Shown here: positions 1-9,283 of the stretch, piece after piece | How the letters are laid out: each line of letters begins with the position of its first letter | Numbering within the stretch: the stretch's first letter is position 1 | DNA from: Aureimonas psammosilenae | GTDB taxonomy: Bacteria; Pseudomonadota; Alphaproteobacteria; Rhizobiales; Rhizobiaceae | NCBI RefSeq assembly: GCF_009176975.1 | Contig: NZ_WEZG01000001.1 | Span: forward strand, 62,001 to 126,000 | Direction: 5' to 3' | Length of the DNA stretch: 64,000 nt | Made by a program: the position numbers and the translations under genes | Notes under the pieces: model-generated | The model's input: only the letters and a program-made list of their open reading frames with translations | Database searches by the model: none | What the model was told of the DNA's origin: nothing

Positions 1-1057
1 GGTTCGGAACGAAGCCGATCATCAGTCCGGCCGTTCGATAGGGGTTCTCGTAACGCTCCTTTTTCACGAAGCCGTCGCGCACCGCCGGAAAGTCGTAGGC
101 CGTCGCCCAGCGCGAGGCCCGCAACTCGAACCAGTAGTCGAACTGGTTGGCCTTGAAGGCTTCGAAGGCCACCGAGTCGTCGCGGAAATAAACGTACTCG
201 ATCCGATCGACATTGTTCTGGCCGACATTCACCGGCAGATCGGCGCCCCAGTAATCCTCCACGCGCTCGAAGACGATGCCGCGGCCGGCATTCACCGAGG
301 CGACCTTGTAGGGACCCGAGCCGAGCGGCGGCTCCAGCGTGGTCTCGCTGATCGAGCGCTGCCGGCCGTTCGCGTCCGTGCCCGTCCACCAGTGCTTCGG
401 CAGGACGATGAGCTGACCGACGATGTTGGGCAGTTCGCGATTGTTCTTCTCGTCGAAGGTGAAGGTCACCTCGCGCTCGCCCGTTTGCGCGGCCGAGGCG
501 ACGTGGCGGTAGTAGAAGCCCTGGCTCGGGTTCAGTTCTTTAAGCTGCGTGAAGCTCCAAACGACGTCTTCGGGCGTCACCGGCTTGCCGTCGTGCCATC
601 TGGCCTGCGGATGAAGGCGGTAGGTCACGGAGGAATAGTCCTCGGGATAGGAAACCCCGTCCGCCAGAAGGCCGTATTCGGTCGACACCTCGTCTTCGGA
701 GGCCTTCATCAACGTGTCGAAGGGGAGGCCGATGCCGGCGCCGGGATCGCCCTTGGAGAGGATCGGGTTCAAGGTGTCGAAGGAGCCGGTCTCGCTGAGC
801 CGGATCGATCCGCCCTTCGGCGCCTGCGCGTTGACATAGTCGAAGCGCTCGAAGCCGGCAGCGTATTTCGGCTCGCCGATGAGACTGAGCCCGGTGCGCC
901 ATTGCCGGGTCGCGGCGGCTTCCGGCGCGGCCGGCTGGATCGGCGCTTTTTCCGCCGCGCTTGGCGCGGCGTCTTCGGCAAAGGCGAGGCGCGGGGCGAG
1001 AACGAGGCTCGCTCCGCCAAGAAGGACATGGCGGCGGGACGGCAGGAAGTTCGTCAA
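1..1057 (-). CDS. Family 5 extracellular solute-binding protein (YejA-like), 3' end outside window
   Basis: Periplasmic peptide-binding component of an ABC importer; 352 residues are visible and the C-terminus lies beyond base 1. The N-terminus carries a twin-arginine signal (SRRHVLLGG, about residues 6-14) ending in a PRLAFA-type cleavage region, so Tat export is likely. Family hallmarks follow: FDTLNP, ARWHDGKPVTPEDVVWSF, LPKHWWTG and PLGSGPYKV. These match the YejA/microcin C-type branch of SBP_bac_5. The start is TTG at 1057, because an in-frame stop lies ten codons upstream and a GGAG motif sits six bases before the TTG. The substrate is inferred from family only. Partner permease genes are not in the window. 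Confidence 0.85.
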   Translation of the reverse strand, partial: MTNFLPSRRHVLLGGASLVLAPRLAFAEDAAPSAAEKAPIQPAAPEAAATRQWRTGLSLIGEPKYAAGFERFDYVNAQAPKGGSIRLSETGSFDTLNPILSKGDPGAGIGLPFDTLMKASEDEVSTEYGLLADGVSYPEDYSSVTYRLHPQARWHDGKPVTPEDVVWSFTQLKELNPSQGFYYRHVASAAQTGEREVTFTFDEKNNRELPNIVGQLIVLPKHWWTGTDANGRQRSISETTLEPPLGSGPYKVASVNAGRGIVFERVEDYWGADLPVNVGQNNVDRIEYVYFRDDSVAFEAFKANQFDYWFELRASRWATAYDFPAVRDGFVKKERYENPYRTAGLMIGFVPN

Positions 1058-1189
1058 CGGGCTCTCCGGGTCGGTTGGGGCACGTCAGACGGATTTTGTG
1101 GCCATCCTTCGGCAAGCCAAGGCGATAAACGAAAGTTTAGGTTCCGCAAACGCTTCGCTGCCGCCGTGACGGCCCGGTGACGCCCGCCC

Positions 1190-1903
1190 TCAAGGAGCGG
1201 GAGCGGGGGCCGGCGGCGTGGAAGGCTGGGCCGGGGTCGCGCCGGTGCCGGCGGCGGGCGCCTGCGGCTGGCTGTCCTCGCCTGGATTGGTCGTGGCGCC
1301 TGCCGGAGCTTCCGGAGCCGGCGCGCCGCCTTCGGGCGCAGGCGCGGCTTCGGCGGTGGGCAGGGCCTTCGGGCTGTCCGACAGGGTGCGCAGATAAGCG
1401 AGGAGGTCGCCGCGATCCTTGTCGTTCTTGATGCCCGCAAAGCCCATGGCCGTGCCCTTCACGGTGTCCTTGGGGCCGTGAATGAAGTGGTTCAGCTTGT
1501 CCCAGTCCCACTTGCCGTCGCCTTCCGCGGCGTAGGCCTTCATACCCGCCGAATAGGCAAAGCCCTCGTGGGTGGCGATCGGCCGCTCCACCAGATCCCA
1601 AAGGTCGGGGCCGACCTTGTTGGGGCCGCCCTTTTCGCCGGAATGGCAGGCCTGGCACTTCTTGAACTGGGCAAGACCGGCATCGGCATTGGCGCTGGCG
1701 AGCAACTGGGCGACGGGCGTCACCTCGTTGGAAGCGCCGCCGGTGGCCGCGGCAGCCGGCGTCGCGGCGCCTTCGATCGCATAGCCCGGCTTTTCGGGGA
1801 GTTCGGAATGGAACCATCCTTCCGCGAGAAGGCTGCCGCCGAACAGAACGAAAACGACCCCGAGCACCGCGCCGAAGATCTTGTTCGCCTCGAATGAGTT
1901 CAT
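1190..1903 (-). CDS. cycM: Membrane-anchored class I c-type cytochrome (CycM-like)
   Basis: Electron carrier held at the periplasmic face of the inner membrane, 237 aa. One transmembrane helix (about residues 9-28) is followed by an Ala-rich linker and a mono-heme domain with CQACH (C83, C86, H87) and a probable axial Met153 in GTAMGF. CycM of rhizobia passes electrons from the bc1 complex toward terminal oxidases. The frame is open further upstream, but ATG 1903 starts exactly at the [11 protein letters not shown] anchor and fits the family. Oddity: after the heme domain there is a Pro/Ala/Glu-rich tail of about 55 residues. It is divergent from kdsB across 172 bp, an arrangement common in Hyphomicrobiales. 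Confidence 0.9.
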   Translation of the reverse strand: MNSFEANKIFGAVLGVVFVLFGGSLLAEGWFHSELPEKPGYAIEGAATPAAAATGGASNEVTPVAQLLASANADAGLAQFKKCQACHSGEKGGPNKVGPDLWDLVERPIATHEGFAYSAGMKAYAAEGDGKWDWDKLNHFIHGPKDTVKGTAMGFAGIKNDKDRGDLLAYLRTLSDSPKALPTAEAAPAPEGGAPAPEAPAGATTNPGEDSQPQAPAAGTGATPAQPSTPPAPAPAP

Positions 1904-2075
1904 GGAAACGCCGTCTCCCGTCGGCCGACGGCAGAAGTCTCGCGGGAGACCCATCCGTCTTGTCTTGGCAACCTCGCCGGAACCCCTGTATGGAAGCCCC
2001 GCCGCGGCCTGTTTTGGCATCGCCTCCGCGATCATTCAATCCGTAGTCTGGTATTCTTCCAAAAACGATTGCTTC

Positions 2076-2816
2076 ATGACCGCCCTTGTTCTCATTCCCG
2101 CCCGCTACGCCTCGACGCGCCTGCCCGCCAAACCGCTCGCCGATATCGCCGGCAAGCCCATGATCCTGCGCGTCACTGAACGCGCGGCGGCCGCCGCCAT
2201 CGGCCGCGTCGTGGTGGCGACGGACACCGAGGAGATCGCGGACGTGGTGCGCCAAGCGGGCTTCGAGGCGGTGATGACGAAGGTCGAGCACCAGTCCGGC
2301 TCCGACCGCATCTTCGAAGCGCTGCAGGCCGTCGATCCTCGCGGCGAGGCGGAAACGGTGGTCAACGTACAGGGCGATCTGCCGACCATCGAGCCGGAAC
2401 TGATTCGCGAAGCGCTCGAACCCTTCACTGAACCTTCCTGCGATATCGCGACGCTTTGCGTGGAGATCGTGGCCGAAGGGGAGAAGACGAACCCCAATGT
2501 CGTGAAGCTCGTCGGCTCGGCCATCGGACCGCGTTCGCTTCGCGCGCTTTACTTTACGCGGGCCACCGCCCCCTGGGGCGACGGGCCCTTGTTCCACCAT
2601 GTCGGCCTTTATGCCTATCGCCGCGCCGCGCTGGAGCGCTTCGTCGCGCTCGGTCCCTCGACGCTGGAGCGGCGCGAGAAGCTGGAGCAGCTTCGCGCGC
2701 TGGAAGCCGGGATGCGGATCGACGCCCGGATTGTAAAGGCCGTGCCGCTCGGCGTCGACGCGCCGGAAGATCTGGAGCGCGCCAGAGCCCTTTACGCATC
2801 GGGAGCCGTGCGATGA
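2076..2816 (+). CDS. kdsB: 3-deoxy-manno-octulosonate cytidylyltransferase
   Basis: Activates Kdo with CTP to give CMP-Kdo for lipopolysaccharide inner-core synthesis in the cytoplasm; 246 aa, normal length. It opens with the nucleotide-binding [15 protein letters not shown] motif, then [16 protein letters not shown] and NVQGDLPTI, all typical of KdsB. An open frame extends upstream to 1881, but ATG 2076 places the IPARYASTR motif at the usual position seven. The stop overlaps the pheA start (ATGA), so the two are translationally coupled. Confidence 0.96.
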   Translation: MTALVLIPARYASTRLPAKPLADIAGKPMILRVTERAAAAAIGRVVVATDTEEIADVVRQAGFEAVMTKVEHQSGSDRIFEALQAVDPRGEAETVVNVQGDLPTIEPELIREALEPFTEPSCDIATLCVEIVAEGEKTNPNVVKLVGSAIGPRSLRALYFTRATAPWGDGPLFHHVGLYAYRRAALERFVALGPSTLERREKLEQLRALEAGMRIDARIVKAVPLGVDAPEDLERARALYASGAVR

Positions 2817-3751
2817 ACGCGCCATTGCCGAGAATCGCCTTCCAGGGCGAGCCGGGCGCCAATTCCGACATGGCCTGTCGCACCGTCTTCGGCGATGCGA
2901 TGCAGCCCTTGCCCTGCCCCTCCTTCGACGACGCCTTCGCGGCGGTGAAAAGCGGCGAAGCGAGCCACGCGATGATTCCCATCGAGAACACGCTGGCGGG
3001 CCGCGTCGCCGACATCCATCGCCTGATGCCCGATTCGGGGCTGCAGATCGTCGGCGAATATTTCATGCCGATCCATTTCCAGCTCATGGTGAAGCGCGGA
3101 ACGCCGCGTTCCGCGATCCGCAGCGTCCACAGCCATGTCCACGCCATCGGCCAATGCCGCGACTTCATCCGCCGCAACGGCTGGAAGGCCGTGATCGCCG
3201 GCGATACGGCCGGCGCGGCGCGCGAGGTCTCGCAAGGGTCCGATGCGAGCCAGGCGGCGCTCGCGCCCGAGCTTGCCGCCGAACTCTACGGCCTCGACAT
3301 CCTGGAGCGGAACGTCGAGGATTCGGAAAGCAACGTCACGCGCTTCGTGATCCTGCGCGATCCGGACCGGGTGGACCTGTCCGATCCCGACGAGCGGCGC
3401 TTGAGCCTTTGGACGGCGCGCGATCCCCATGCCGCCGCCAACGGGCGCGCTTATCTCAGCCGCGACGTGGTGACGACCTTCGTGTTTCGCGTGCGCAACA
3501 TTCCGGCCGCCCTTTACAAGGCGCTCGGTGGCTTCGCCACGAACGGCATCAACATGACGAAGCTCGAAAGCTACCAGATCGGCGGCACCTTCGCGGCGAC
3601 CCTGTTCTATGCCGATATCGAGGGCCATCCGCACGATCCGGCGGTGGCGCGGGCCTTGGAAGAACTGCGCTTCTTTTCGGCCGAGTTCCGAAACCTCGGC
3701 GTCTACCGCGCCGCGCCCGACCGCCACGCGCTTTTGACGGCGGCGGAATAA
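2813..3751 (+). CDS. pheA: Prephenate dehydratase
   Basis: Converts prephenate to phenylpyruvate in phenylalanine synthesis; 312 aa, a stand-alone dehydratase without a chorismate mutase domain, as usual in alphaproteobacteria. The catalytic half (about residues 5-185) opens with [12 protein letters not shown] and contains [11 protein letters not shown] and the NVTRFVIL segment bearing the conserved TRF. An ACT regulatory domain follows (about 215-295; [18 protein letters not shown], then KLESYQIGG in place of the ESRP type), consistent with feedback control by phenylalanine. It overlaps kdsB by 4 bp and ends 4 bp before the convergent nudC stop. Confidence 0.95.
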   Translation: MNAPLPRIAFQGEPGANSDMACRTVFGDAMQPLPCPSFDDAFAAVKSGEASHAMIPIENTLAGRVADIHRLMPDSGLQIVGEYFMPIHFQLMVKRGTPRSAIRSVHSHVHAIGQCRDFIRRNGWKAVIAGDTAGAAREVSQGSDASQAALAPELAAELYGLDILERNVEDSESNVTRFVILRDPDRVDLSDPDERRLSLWTARDPHAAANGRAYLSRDVVTTFVFRVRNIPAALYKALGGFATNGINMTKLESYQIGGTFAATLFYADIEGHPHDPAVARALEELRFFSAEFRNLGVYRAAPDRHALLTAAE

Positions 3752-3755
3752 GGCT

Positions 3756-4649
3756 TCAGCCGACCTCGCCTAATGCGAAGGCGCGGGTGAGGTGGTGAGC
3801 GATGGCGAAGGGTTTGGGAAGCGTCAGCCCTTGCGGGTGGCGCTCTTCCAGCATGGCCACGACTTCCTCGCGCGTGAACCACCGGCAATCTTCGAGTTCG
3901 GCATGGTCGAAGGTGATCTCGCTCGTCAGGGCTTCCCCGACGCAGCCGATCATCAGGGAACCTGGGAACGGCCAGGGCTGCGAGGAATGGTAGGCGACCC
4001 CACCGACCTCGATGCCCGCTTCTTCTTTCGTTTCGCGCCGGACGGCGGCTTCCAGCGTTTCGCCGGACTCCACGAAGCCGGCGAGGCACGACCACATCAG
4101 CGGCGCGAAATGCGCGCCCCGGCCGAGAAGCGCGCGGCCCTTCCCGTCATGCACGAGCATGATCGCGACCGGGTCGGTGCGCGGGAAATGCGCTTCGCCG
4201 CAGGACGTGCAGCGCCGCCGGTAGCCGGCAGCCTCCGCGACCGTTTCGCCGCCGCAAACGCCGCAGAAGCGCGTCCGGCGGTGCCAGTTCAAAAGATGCT
4301 CGCCCTGGCCGAGACGGCCTTCGAGTTCCGGATCGATCCCGTCCGTGGATGCCAGTGCCCGCAGGCCCGTGGCGTCCGTTCCGGTCGGCGCTTCCCCCGC
4401 CACGCGCATCACCACCGTCGGCGCGCCGTCCGCATCGAAGCCGAGCAGCGTTGCGTCCTTGGCGTCCATCGCTTCGGCCTCGGTGCGCGCGAAGGCGAAG
4501 GTGCCGTTTCGCGACAGCCAGCCGGCCGGCCCCAGAAGGTGGATGCGTGCGTCGAACCGCGCCAGAGCCTCTTCCAGCGTTTCCTCGGTTCGCGTTTCGC
4601 CGCCCCGCCAAAGGCTGTTGGCGGCAAAGCCCATGCGCGGCACCGTCAT
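3756..4649 (-). CDS. nudC: NAD(+)/NADH diphosphatase, also possible NAD-cap RNA decapping enzyme
   Basis: Nudix hydrolase of 297 aa that splits NADH, or the NAD cap of RNA, into NMN(H) and AMP. Visible parts are an N-terminal domain, a zinc ribbon (FCGVCGG then CTSC, about residues 128-151), the Nudix box beginning GFVESGETLEAAV and ending ETKEEAGI, and the NudC-specific SQPWPFP motif just after it. That last motif separates NudC from other Nudix proteins. Its ATG overlaps the HIT gene stop by 4 bp, so the two form an operon. It is convergent with pheA. Confidence 0.95.
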   Translation of the reverse strand: MTVPRMGFAANSLWRGGETRTEETLEEALARFDARIHLLGPAGWLSRNGTFAFARTEAEAMDAKDATLLGFDADGAPTVVMRVAGEAPTGTDATGLRALASTDGIDPELEGRLGQGEHLLNWHRRTRFCGVCGGETVAEAAGYRRRCTSCGEAHFPRTDPVAIMLVHDGKGRALLGRGAHFAPLMWSCLAGFVESGETLEAAVRRETKEEAGIEVGGVAYHSSQPWPFPGSLMIGCVGEALTSEITFDHAELEDCRWFTREEVVAMLEERHPQGLTLPKPFAIAHHLTRAFALGEVG

Positions 4650-5059
4650 GATGCCATCACCTCGGCTTCGAGTTCCGCGATGAAGCGTTGCAGCGCTTCC
4701 TCCTCGTAGGGCTCGCGCGTGCCGAAACCCCAGACCGGCCCCGGCCAGTTCGCGTCCTCCGCTTTCCGGGCGACGATATGAAGGTGGAACATCGACACGA
4801 TATTGCCGAGGGTGCCGATGTTCAGCTTGTCGGCCCGCGTCACGCGCTTCATCGCCTTGGCGACGAGCGAGGTCTCGAAGGTCAGCATGGTCTGGTCGAG
4901 CGGCGACAGGTCGTGGAATTCCACGATGTCCTGGCGCTTGGGGATCAGGATCGCCCAGGGCCAGCGGGCGTCGTTCATCACCCGGAGGTCGCAGAGCCCG
5001 AGGGGCACTACGGGAAGCGTGTCGTTCTCGAGGCGTGGGTCCAGCGCGAAGCGTCGCAT
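4646..5059 (-). CDS. HIT-family nucleotide hydrolase/transferase
   Basis: Histidine-triad protein of 137 aa, probably a cytoplasmic hydrolase of nucleoside phosphoramidates or dinucleotides. The C-terminal active-site strand reads FHLHIVARK, matching the HIT pattern in which alternating histidines precede VIAR. The segment LIPKRQDIVEFHDLSP is the usual mid-domain motif of this subgroup. It is the first gene of a two-gene operon with nudC (ATGA overlap). Both act on nucleotides, so a shared salvage or clean-up role is plausible, but the substrate cannot be read from sequence. Confidence 0.88.
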   Translation of the reverse strand: MRRFALDPRLENDTLPVVPLGLCDLRVMNDARWPWAILIPKRQDIVEFHDLSPLDQTMLTFETSLVAKAMKRVTRADKLNIGTLGNIVSMFHLHIVARKAEDANWPGPVWGFGTREPYEEEALQRFIAELEAEVMAS

Positions 5060-5158
5060 TCTGTCTCGATCGGTCGGAAAAACGTTCGGGCCTAACTAGA
5101 GCGGTTCTCCAGAAAGGGGACGCCTGATTCTTCGCAGCATTCTAAATTCGCGGCCTCC

Positions 5159-5187
5159 TTGCAATCGGCGGGCGGAAGAGCGATATG
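5159..5187 (+). promoter_or_regulatory. Sigma-70-type promoter of the SRP RNA gene
   Basis: TTGCAA (5159-5164) and GATATG (5182-5187) are separated by exactly 17 bp and sit seven bases before the first base of the SRP RNA stem. This is close to consensus and correctly placed for a stable RNA gene. Confidence 0.65.
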
Positions 5188-5193
5188 AGCGAT

Positions 5194-5289
5194 GGGAGGT
5201 TGGTGGTGGACGAGCCACTCGCCAACCGGGTCAGGTCCGGAAGGAAGCAGCCCCAACGAGCACGGCACGGGTCATCGTGCCAGCCTCCC
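5194..5289 (+). ncRNA. ffs: Signal recognition particle RNA (4.5S, small bacterial type)
   Basis: RNA core of the bacterial SRP, which binds Ffh to target nascent membrane proteins to FtsY. The invariant domain IV sequence GGTCAGGTCCGGAAGGAAGC lies at 5229-5248, followed by AGCC. The ends pair: GGGAGG at 5194 with CCTCCC ending at 5289. A helix continues inward. A CCCCTTTTCTCTT tract directly downstream looks like its terminator. Length is about 96 nt, right for the small Alu-less form. Its place just upstream of dnaX-ybaB-recR is conserved in rhizobia. Confidence 0.95.
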
Positions 5290-5334
5290 ACCCCTTTTCT
5301 CTTCGACCGAGCTTCGAGCTCTCCGTTCTCCACC

Positions 5335-5937
5335 TCAATAAAGGTGGAGATAGATCGCGATCGTGCCGTGATCCTGAAGATATTCCACGAATTCGAAGGC
5401 GGGGATCGACACGAAGAAGACGAGGCCGTCGGTCAGGGTTCGATAGATCCGGCTGGTGGTCACCTGCAAAGTTCCGGCGTCCCGAAATAGGGAAGGGTTC
5501 GGCCAGAAGCGCGGCACGCGCGAGACGTAGCTTGCATAAGGCGCGCCGAAGACGCCGCCGAGATAGGTTTCCTCCCGGCGGATCACCGGCTGGAACGCCG
5601 CCGCGCACCCCATCGCGAACAAGACCGCGATGGCGAGGGACCCGGTTTGCGCCCCCATGCCTGCCGCCGCGACGGTGGAGAAAAGATAAAGCGGATTGCG
5701 CGTCACCGAATAGGGACCGATATCCACGATCTCCGCCGCTTTCCGGCCCCCGATATAAAGGGTGCACCAGATGCGGCCGGCGATCCCCGCTGCGATCAGG
5801 CAAAGGCCGATCGTCTCGATCTCTTCGTGGATCTCCTCGCTCCAGGCTGATCCGACGCAAAGAAGAGCGGCGAAGGCGAGAAGAATGCCTGCCCCAAGCA
5901 CGAAGCGGCGAATGCGCTGGAACTGGCTGAGCGTCAT
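5335..5937 (-). CDS. Isoprenylcysteine carboxyl methyltransferase-like membrane protein
   Basis: Integral membrane methyltransferase-fold protein of 200 aa. Hydrophobic segments lie near residues 10-30, 42-60 and 90-118, with a further one near 170-185. The PEMT/ICMT signature is clear: GPYSVTRNPLYL (about 74-85), then RREETYLGGVFG and YASYVSRVPRFWP, where the RHP-E motif of the family is expected. Bacterial relatives methylate small molecules or lipids; the substrate here is unknown. It lies antisense between ffs and dnaX, breaking an otherwise conserved order, which suggests a lineage-specific insertion. Confidence 0.75.
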   Translation of the reverse strand: MTLSQFQRIRRFVLGAGILLAFAALLCVGSAWSEEIHEEIETIGLCLIAAGIAGRIWCTLYIGGRKAAEIVDIGPYSVTRNPLYLFSTVAAAGMGAQTGSLAIAVLFAMGCAAAFQPVIRREETYLGGVFGAPYASYVSRVPRFWPNPSLFRDAGTLQVTTSRIYRTLTDGLVFFVSIPAFEFVEYLQDHGTIAIYLHLY

Positions 5938-6136
5938 CGCGAATCACCCGGCGCCCCGATGGCGCGTCTTTCTCTCCTCCTTTTCGCTCAAGCGCGGCGA
6001 CTTCATGGCGCAACCAAGTATCGCTGATCGGGGCGCCCGGGAGGTTCCGCTCGTCGCACCGATGTTCTAGGACTGAACGCGAACCGCGACGGCCGCTCAT
6101 CGGCCATCGCCCCAAAGGATGCTCGTGTGATCGCGA

Positions 6137-8014
6137 ATGGATGACGGCAAGGTCGCGGAAGGGGAAGCGAAGGGGCAGCCCTATCGCGTTCTGGCGCGCA
6201 AATATCGCCCGACGAGCTTCGACGACCTGATCGGCCAGGAGCCGACCGTCAGAACCCTCACCAACGCCTTCGAAACGGGCCGCATCGCGCAGGCCTGGAT
6301 GCTGACCGGCGTGCGCGGGGTGGGCAAGACGACGACGGCGCGCATTCTGGCCCGTGCCCTGAACTACCGCACCGCGACGATCGACAAGCCTACCATCCAC
6401 ATGCGCGAGGAAGGGATCGACGACCGCGCCATCATGGAAGGGCGGCATGTCGACGTGGTGGAAATGGACGCCGCTTCCCATACCGGCATCGACGACATCC
6501 GCGAGATCATCGCGCAGGTGCGCTACCGCCCCGTGTCCGCGCGCTACAAGGTCTATATCGTGGACGAGGTGCACATGCTCTCGACCCAGGCCTTCAACGG
6601 TCTCCTGAAGACCCTGGAAGAACCGCCCGAGCACGTGAAATTCGTGTTCGCCACCACCGAAATCCGCAAGGTCCCAATCACCGTCCTGTCGCGCTGCCAG
6701 CGTTTCGATCTGCGCCGCATCGAGGCGGGCACCTTGATGGCGCATCTGAAGCGCATCGCGGACGCGGAAGACGTGTCCGTGGAGGACGAGGCGCTGCGGC
6801 TCGTCGCCAGAGCTGCCGAAGGCTCGGCGCGCGACGCCCTGTCGCTCATGGATCAGGCGATCGCCCACGGTGCGGGCCGGATCGAAGCGGACGCCGTGCG
6901 CGCCATGCTGGGACTCGCCGACCGGACGCGCGTGATCGACCTTTTCGAGCACCTGATGCGCGGCAATGCGAGCGCCGCGCTCGCCGAGTTCCGCGAGCAA
7001 TACGCGGTCGGGGCCGATCCTGTCGTGGTTCTGTCGGACCTTGCCGACTTCGCCCATCTCGTGTCGTCGTTGCGCTTCGTGCCCGACCAGGCGAAGGACG
7101 CGACCTTGTCTCCGGCCGAGGCGACACGCGGCCTCGAAATGTCGCAAAGCCTGTCGGTGCGCGCCCTGTCCCAGGTCTGGCAGATGCTGCTGCGCGCCAT
7201 CGAGGAAGCGCGCCAGGCCGCTTCGCCCCGGCAGGCCGCTGAAATGGCGATGATCCGCATCGCCTATGCGGCCGACCTTCCCGGTCCCGGCGATCTCGCG
7301 CGCCTCGTGCGCTCCGGCGACCTGTCGAGCCTGCCGCCCCCGCCGCCCGCCGCCTCGAATGGCGGCGAGGGCCCACGCGATCCGGCGCCCCGCATGCGCG
7401 ACTTCGGTTCGTCGGCCGCCACGGCGGTCGCGGCGCAGCCCGCGCCGAGCCCGAGCCCCAGCCCCGTTTCGGCCCCCCGCCTGTCGATCGCCACGCGGTC
7501 TGACGCCCCGCCCGTTCGCGCGCCCGCGCCGCAGCCGGCGGCCGAGACCGCGCCGGCCATCCGCTCGCTCGCCGACCTCGTGGCGCTCGCCGAGGAAAAG
7601 CGCGATTCCTTGATGCGCATTCATCTCCGCCGTTCCGTGCGGCCCTTGCGGATCGAGGACGGACATCTGGAATTCGCCCTGACCGACGGAGCGCCCCGCA
7701 CCCTGCCGGGCGATCTTCAGAAGCGGCTTCTCGACTGGACGGGCAAGCGCTGGGTCGTGTCCATCGCTCCGTCCGGCGGCGACCCGACGCTGGAGGAACA
7801 GGAATCCTCGCGCCGCCTGTCGCTCGTCTCGGACGCCGAGCTCGACCCGGAGGTCGCGGCAATCCTGAAGGCCGCGCCGGGCGCGAAGGTGATCGACGTG
7901 CGCCTGCGCGAAGGGTTGCTCGCCGCCGATCAGGCCGCCGCCGAAGCCATTCCCGTCAGCGCGGATGCCGCGGAACTTGCGGCCGATCCCTCGCTTCTTC
8001 CCGACGACGATTGA
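6137..8014 (+). CDS. dnaX: DNA polymerase III subunit gamma/tau
   Basis: Clamp-loader ATPase of the replicative polymerase, 625 aa. The AAA+ domain has Walker A GVRGVGKTT (58-66), Walker B YIVDEVHML (140-148), sensor 1 FATTE and the LSRCQRFDLRR region. A Pro/Ala linker (about 400-480) leads to a tau-specific C-terminal domain. Oddity: the segment between ALNYRTA and GRHVDVVEMDAASHT, where most bacteria carry a four-cysteine zinc module, contains no cysteine at all. Reduced forms of this module are known in alphaproteobacteria. The Shine-Dalgarno signal is weak. It is followed after 15 bp by ybaB. Confidence 0.96.
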   Translation: MDDGKVAEGEAKGQPYRVLARKYRPTSFDDLIGQEPTVRTLTNAFETGRIAQAWMLTGVRGVGKTTTARILARALNYRTATIDKPTIHMREEGIDDRAIMEGRHVDVVEMDAASHTGIDDIREIIAQVRYRPVSARYKVYIVDEVHMLSTQAFNGLLKTLEEPPEHVKFVFATTEIRKVPITVLSRCQRFDLRRIEAGTLMAHLKRIADAEDVSVEDEALRLVARAAEGSARDALSLMDQAIAHGAGRIEADAVRAMLGLADRTRVIDLFEHLMRGNASAALAEFREQYAVGADPVVVLSDLADFAHLVSSLRFVPDQAKDATLSPAEATRGLEMSQSLSVRALSQVWQMLLRAIEEARQAASPRQAAEMAMIRIAYAADLPGPGDLARLVRSGDLSSLPPPPPAASNGGEGPRDPAPRMRDFGSSAATAVAAQPAPSPSPSPVSAPRLSIATRSDAPPVRAPAPQPAAETAPAIRSLADLVALAEEKRDSLMRIHLRRSVRPLRIEDGHLEFALTDGAPRTLPGDLQKRLLDWTGKRWVVSIAPSGGDPTLEEQESSRRLSLVSDAELDPEVAAILKAAPGAKVIDVRLREGLLAADQAAAEAIPVSADAAELAADPSLLPDDD

Positions 8015-8029
8015 ACAAGGACCGCCTCG

Positions 8030-8353
8030 ATGAAGGACATCATGGGCCTGATGAAGCAGGCCAAAGCCATGCAGGAAAAGATGCAGGGGCTCCAACAGGA
8101 GATCGCCGACGTGTCCGCCACCGGCCAGTCCGGCGGGGGGCTGGTGCAGGTCGTTCTCAACGGGCGCAACGAACTCGCCTCCTTGAAGATCGATCCCTCG
8201 CTTCTGAAGCCCGAGGAAGGCGATATTCTGGAGGATCTGATCGTCGCCGCGCACAACGATGCCAGGACCAAGCTGGAAGTGCAGATCGCGGAAAAAACGC
8301 AGGCGCTCACTGCTGGCCTGCCCCTACCGCCCGGCATGAAGTTCCCCTTCTAA
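8030..8353 (+). CDS. ybaB: Nucleoid-associated protein, YbaB/EbfC family
   Basis: Small DNA-binding protein of 107 aa that forms dimers and coats DNA. The sequence begins [20 protein letters not shown], the family's N-terminal helix, then the [20 protein letters not shown] sheet region and the LIVAAHNDA segment. It lies 15 bp after dnaX and 10 bp before recR, the standard dnaX-ybaB-recR operon, consistent with a link to replication or repair. Confidence 0.95.
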   Translation: MKDIMGLMKQAKAMQEKMQGLQQEIADVSATGQSGGGLVQVVLNGRNELASLKIDPSLLKPEEGDILEDLIVAAHNDARTKLEVQIAEKTQALTAGLPLPPGMKFPF

Positions 8354-8363
8354 GAGTTCCCGC

Positions 8364-8969
8364 ATGGCAAAGCCCATCGCCGGGCCGGAGATCGAGCGGC
8401 TGATCCAGCTTCTCGCCAAGCTTCCCGGCCTCGGCCCCCGTTCGGCCCGGCGCGCGACCCTTCACCTCGTCAAGCGCAAGGAGCAGCTCCTGTCGCCCTT
8501 GACGGAGGCGATGGACCGCGCGCTGAACAGCGTCCTCGTTTGCTCCAATTGCGGCAATATCGACACGCGCGATCCTTGCACGATCTGCGCCGATCACGGG
8601 CGCGACCAGTCCACCGTGGTGGTGGTGGAGGACGTTTCCGACCTTTGGGCCCTGGAGCGCGCGAAAGCCCTGAACGCGGCCTATCATGTGCTGGGCGGCG
8701 TCCTGTCGCCTTTGGAAGGCGTCGGGCCGGAGGACCTCACCATCCGCCGCCTCGTGGAGCGCGTGGCGGAAGGCGGCATCAAGGAGATCATCATCGCGGT
8801 CAACGCCACCGTCGAGGGGCAGACGACAGCGCATTACATCATCGACCAGCTCGCCGGCTTCGATGTCCGCATCACCCGCCTCGCGCACGGCGTGCCGGTC
8901 GGGGGCGAGCTCGATTATCTCGACGAAGGCACACTGTCGGCCGCGATGCGGGCGCGGACGGCGTTCTAA
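8364..8969 (+). CDS. recR: Recombination mediator protein RecR
   Basis: Acts with RecO (and RecF) to load RecA at gaps, 201 aa, full length. It has an N-terminal helix-hairpin-helix ([11 protein letters not shown], 20-30), a zinc finger with C60, C63, C72 and C75 (CSNCGN then CTIC), a Toprim domain ([14 protein letters not shown]) and the C-terminal Walker-like [16 protein letters not shown] segment. It is the last gene of the dnaX operon. Confidence 0.97.
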   Translation: MAKPIAGPEIERLIQLLAKLPGLGPRSARRATLHLVKRKEQLLSPLTEAMDRALNSVLVCSNCGNIDTRDPCTICADHGRDQSTVVVVEDVSDLWALERAKALNAAYHVLGGVLSPLEGVGPEDLTIRRLVERVAEGGIKEIIIAVNATVEGQTTAHYIIDQLAGFDVRITRLAHGVPVGGELDYLDEGTLSAAMRARTAF

Positions 8970-9038
8970 ACACGCTGCGCTTTTGGCGGGGTCCCGTCCT
9001 CTGATAGGATCGGCTCACGCAAGGATCGGAGCAGTCTG

Positions 9039-9283
9039 ATGGGAATTAGCGTGAGCAACCATCGCGAGAGCATTGTCGATGAGCTCATGCGGAACGGCCG
9101 TTATTCTTCCGCCAGCGAGGTCGTGGAAGAAGGCCTGCGTCTCGTGGAAGAGCAGGAGAAGAAGCTGCAATGGCTGCGCTCCAAGATCAACAAGGCGATC
9201 AATGAAGGCGAGACTCTTCCGAAGCGGATATCCGGGTCACGCTTGATGCGGCAGCCGAGGAACTGCGGCGCGAAGGATGCTGA
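9039..9283 (+). pseudogene. parD: Frameshifted ParD-type antitoxin
   Basis: Residues 1-57 of this frame (MGISVSNHRESIVDELMR then NGRYSSASEVVEEGLRL) are a clear ParD-type ribbon-helix-helix antitoxin. After INEGE the frame loses similarity. Moving to the frame two bases on, near 9210-9220, restores a typical ParD tail (SSEADIRVTLDAAAEELR then REGC) and a stop at 9281-9283. A one-base insertion or two-base deletion therefore broke the gene. As read, the broken frame runs on into the lytic transglycosylase, giving an apparent 506-aa fusion that I think is spurious. The ATGCTGA junction with the parE remnant is the normal parDE layout. Confidence 0.8.

Noticed and set aside
5231-8254. Minus-strand open frame of about 1007 codons opposite dnaX
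   Set aside because: Complement-frame artefact of dnaX; the sequence has no recognisable domain and covers the ffs and methyltransferase genes too.
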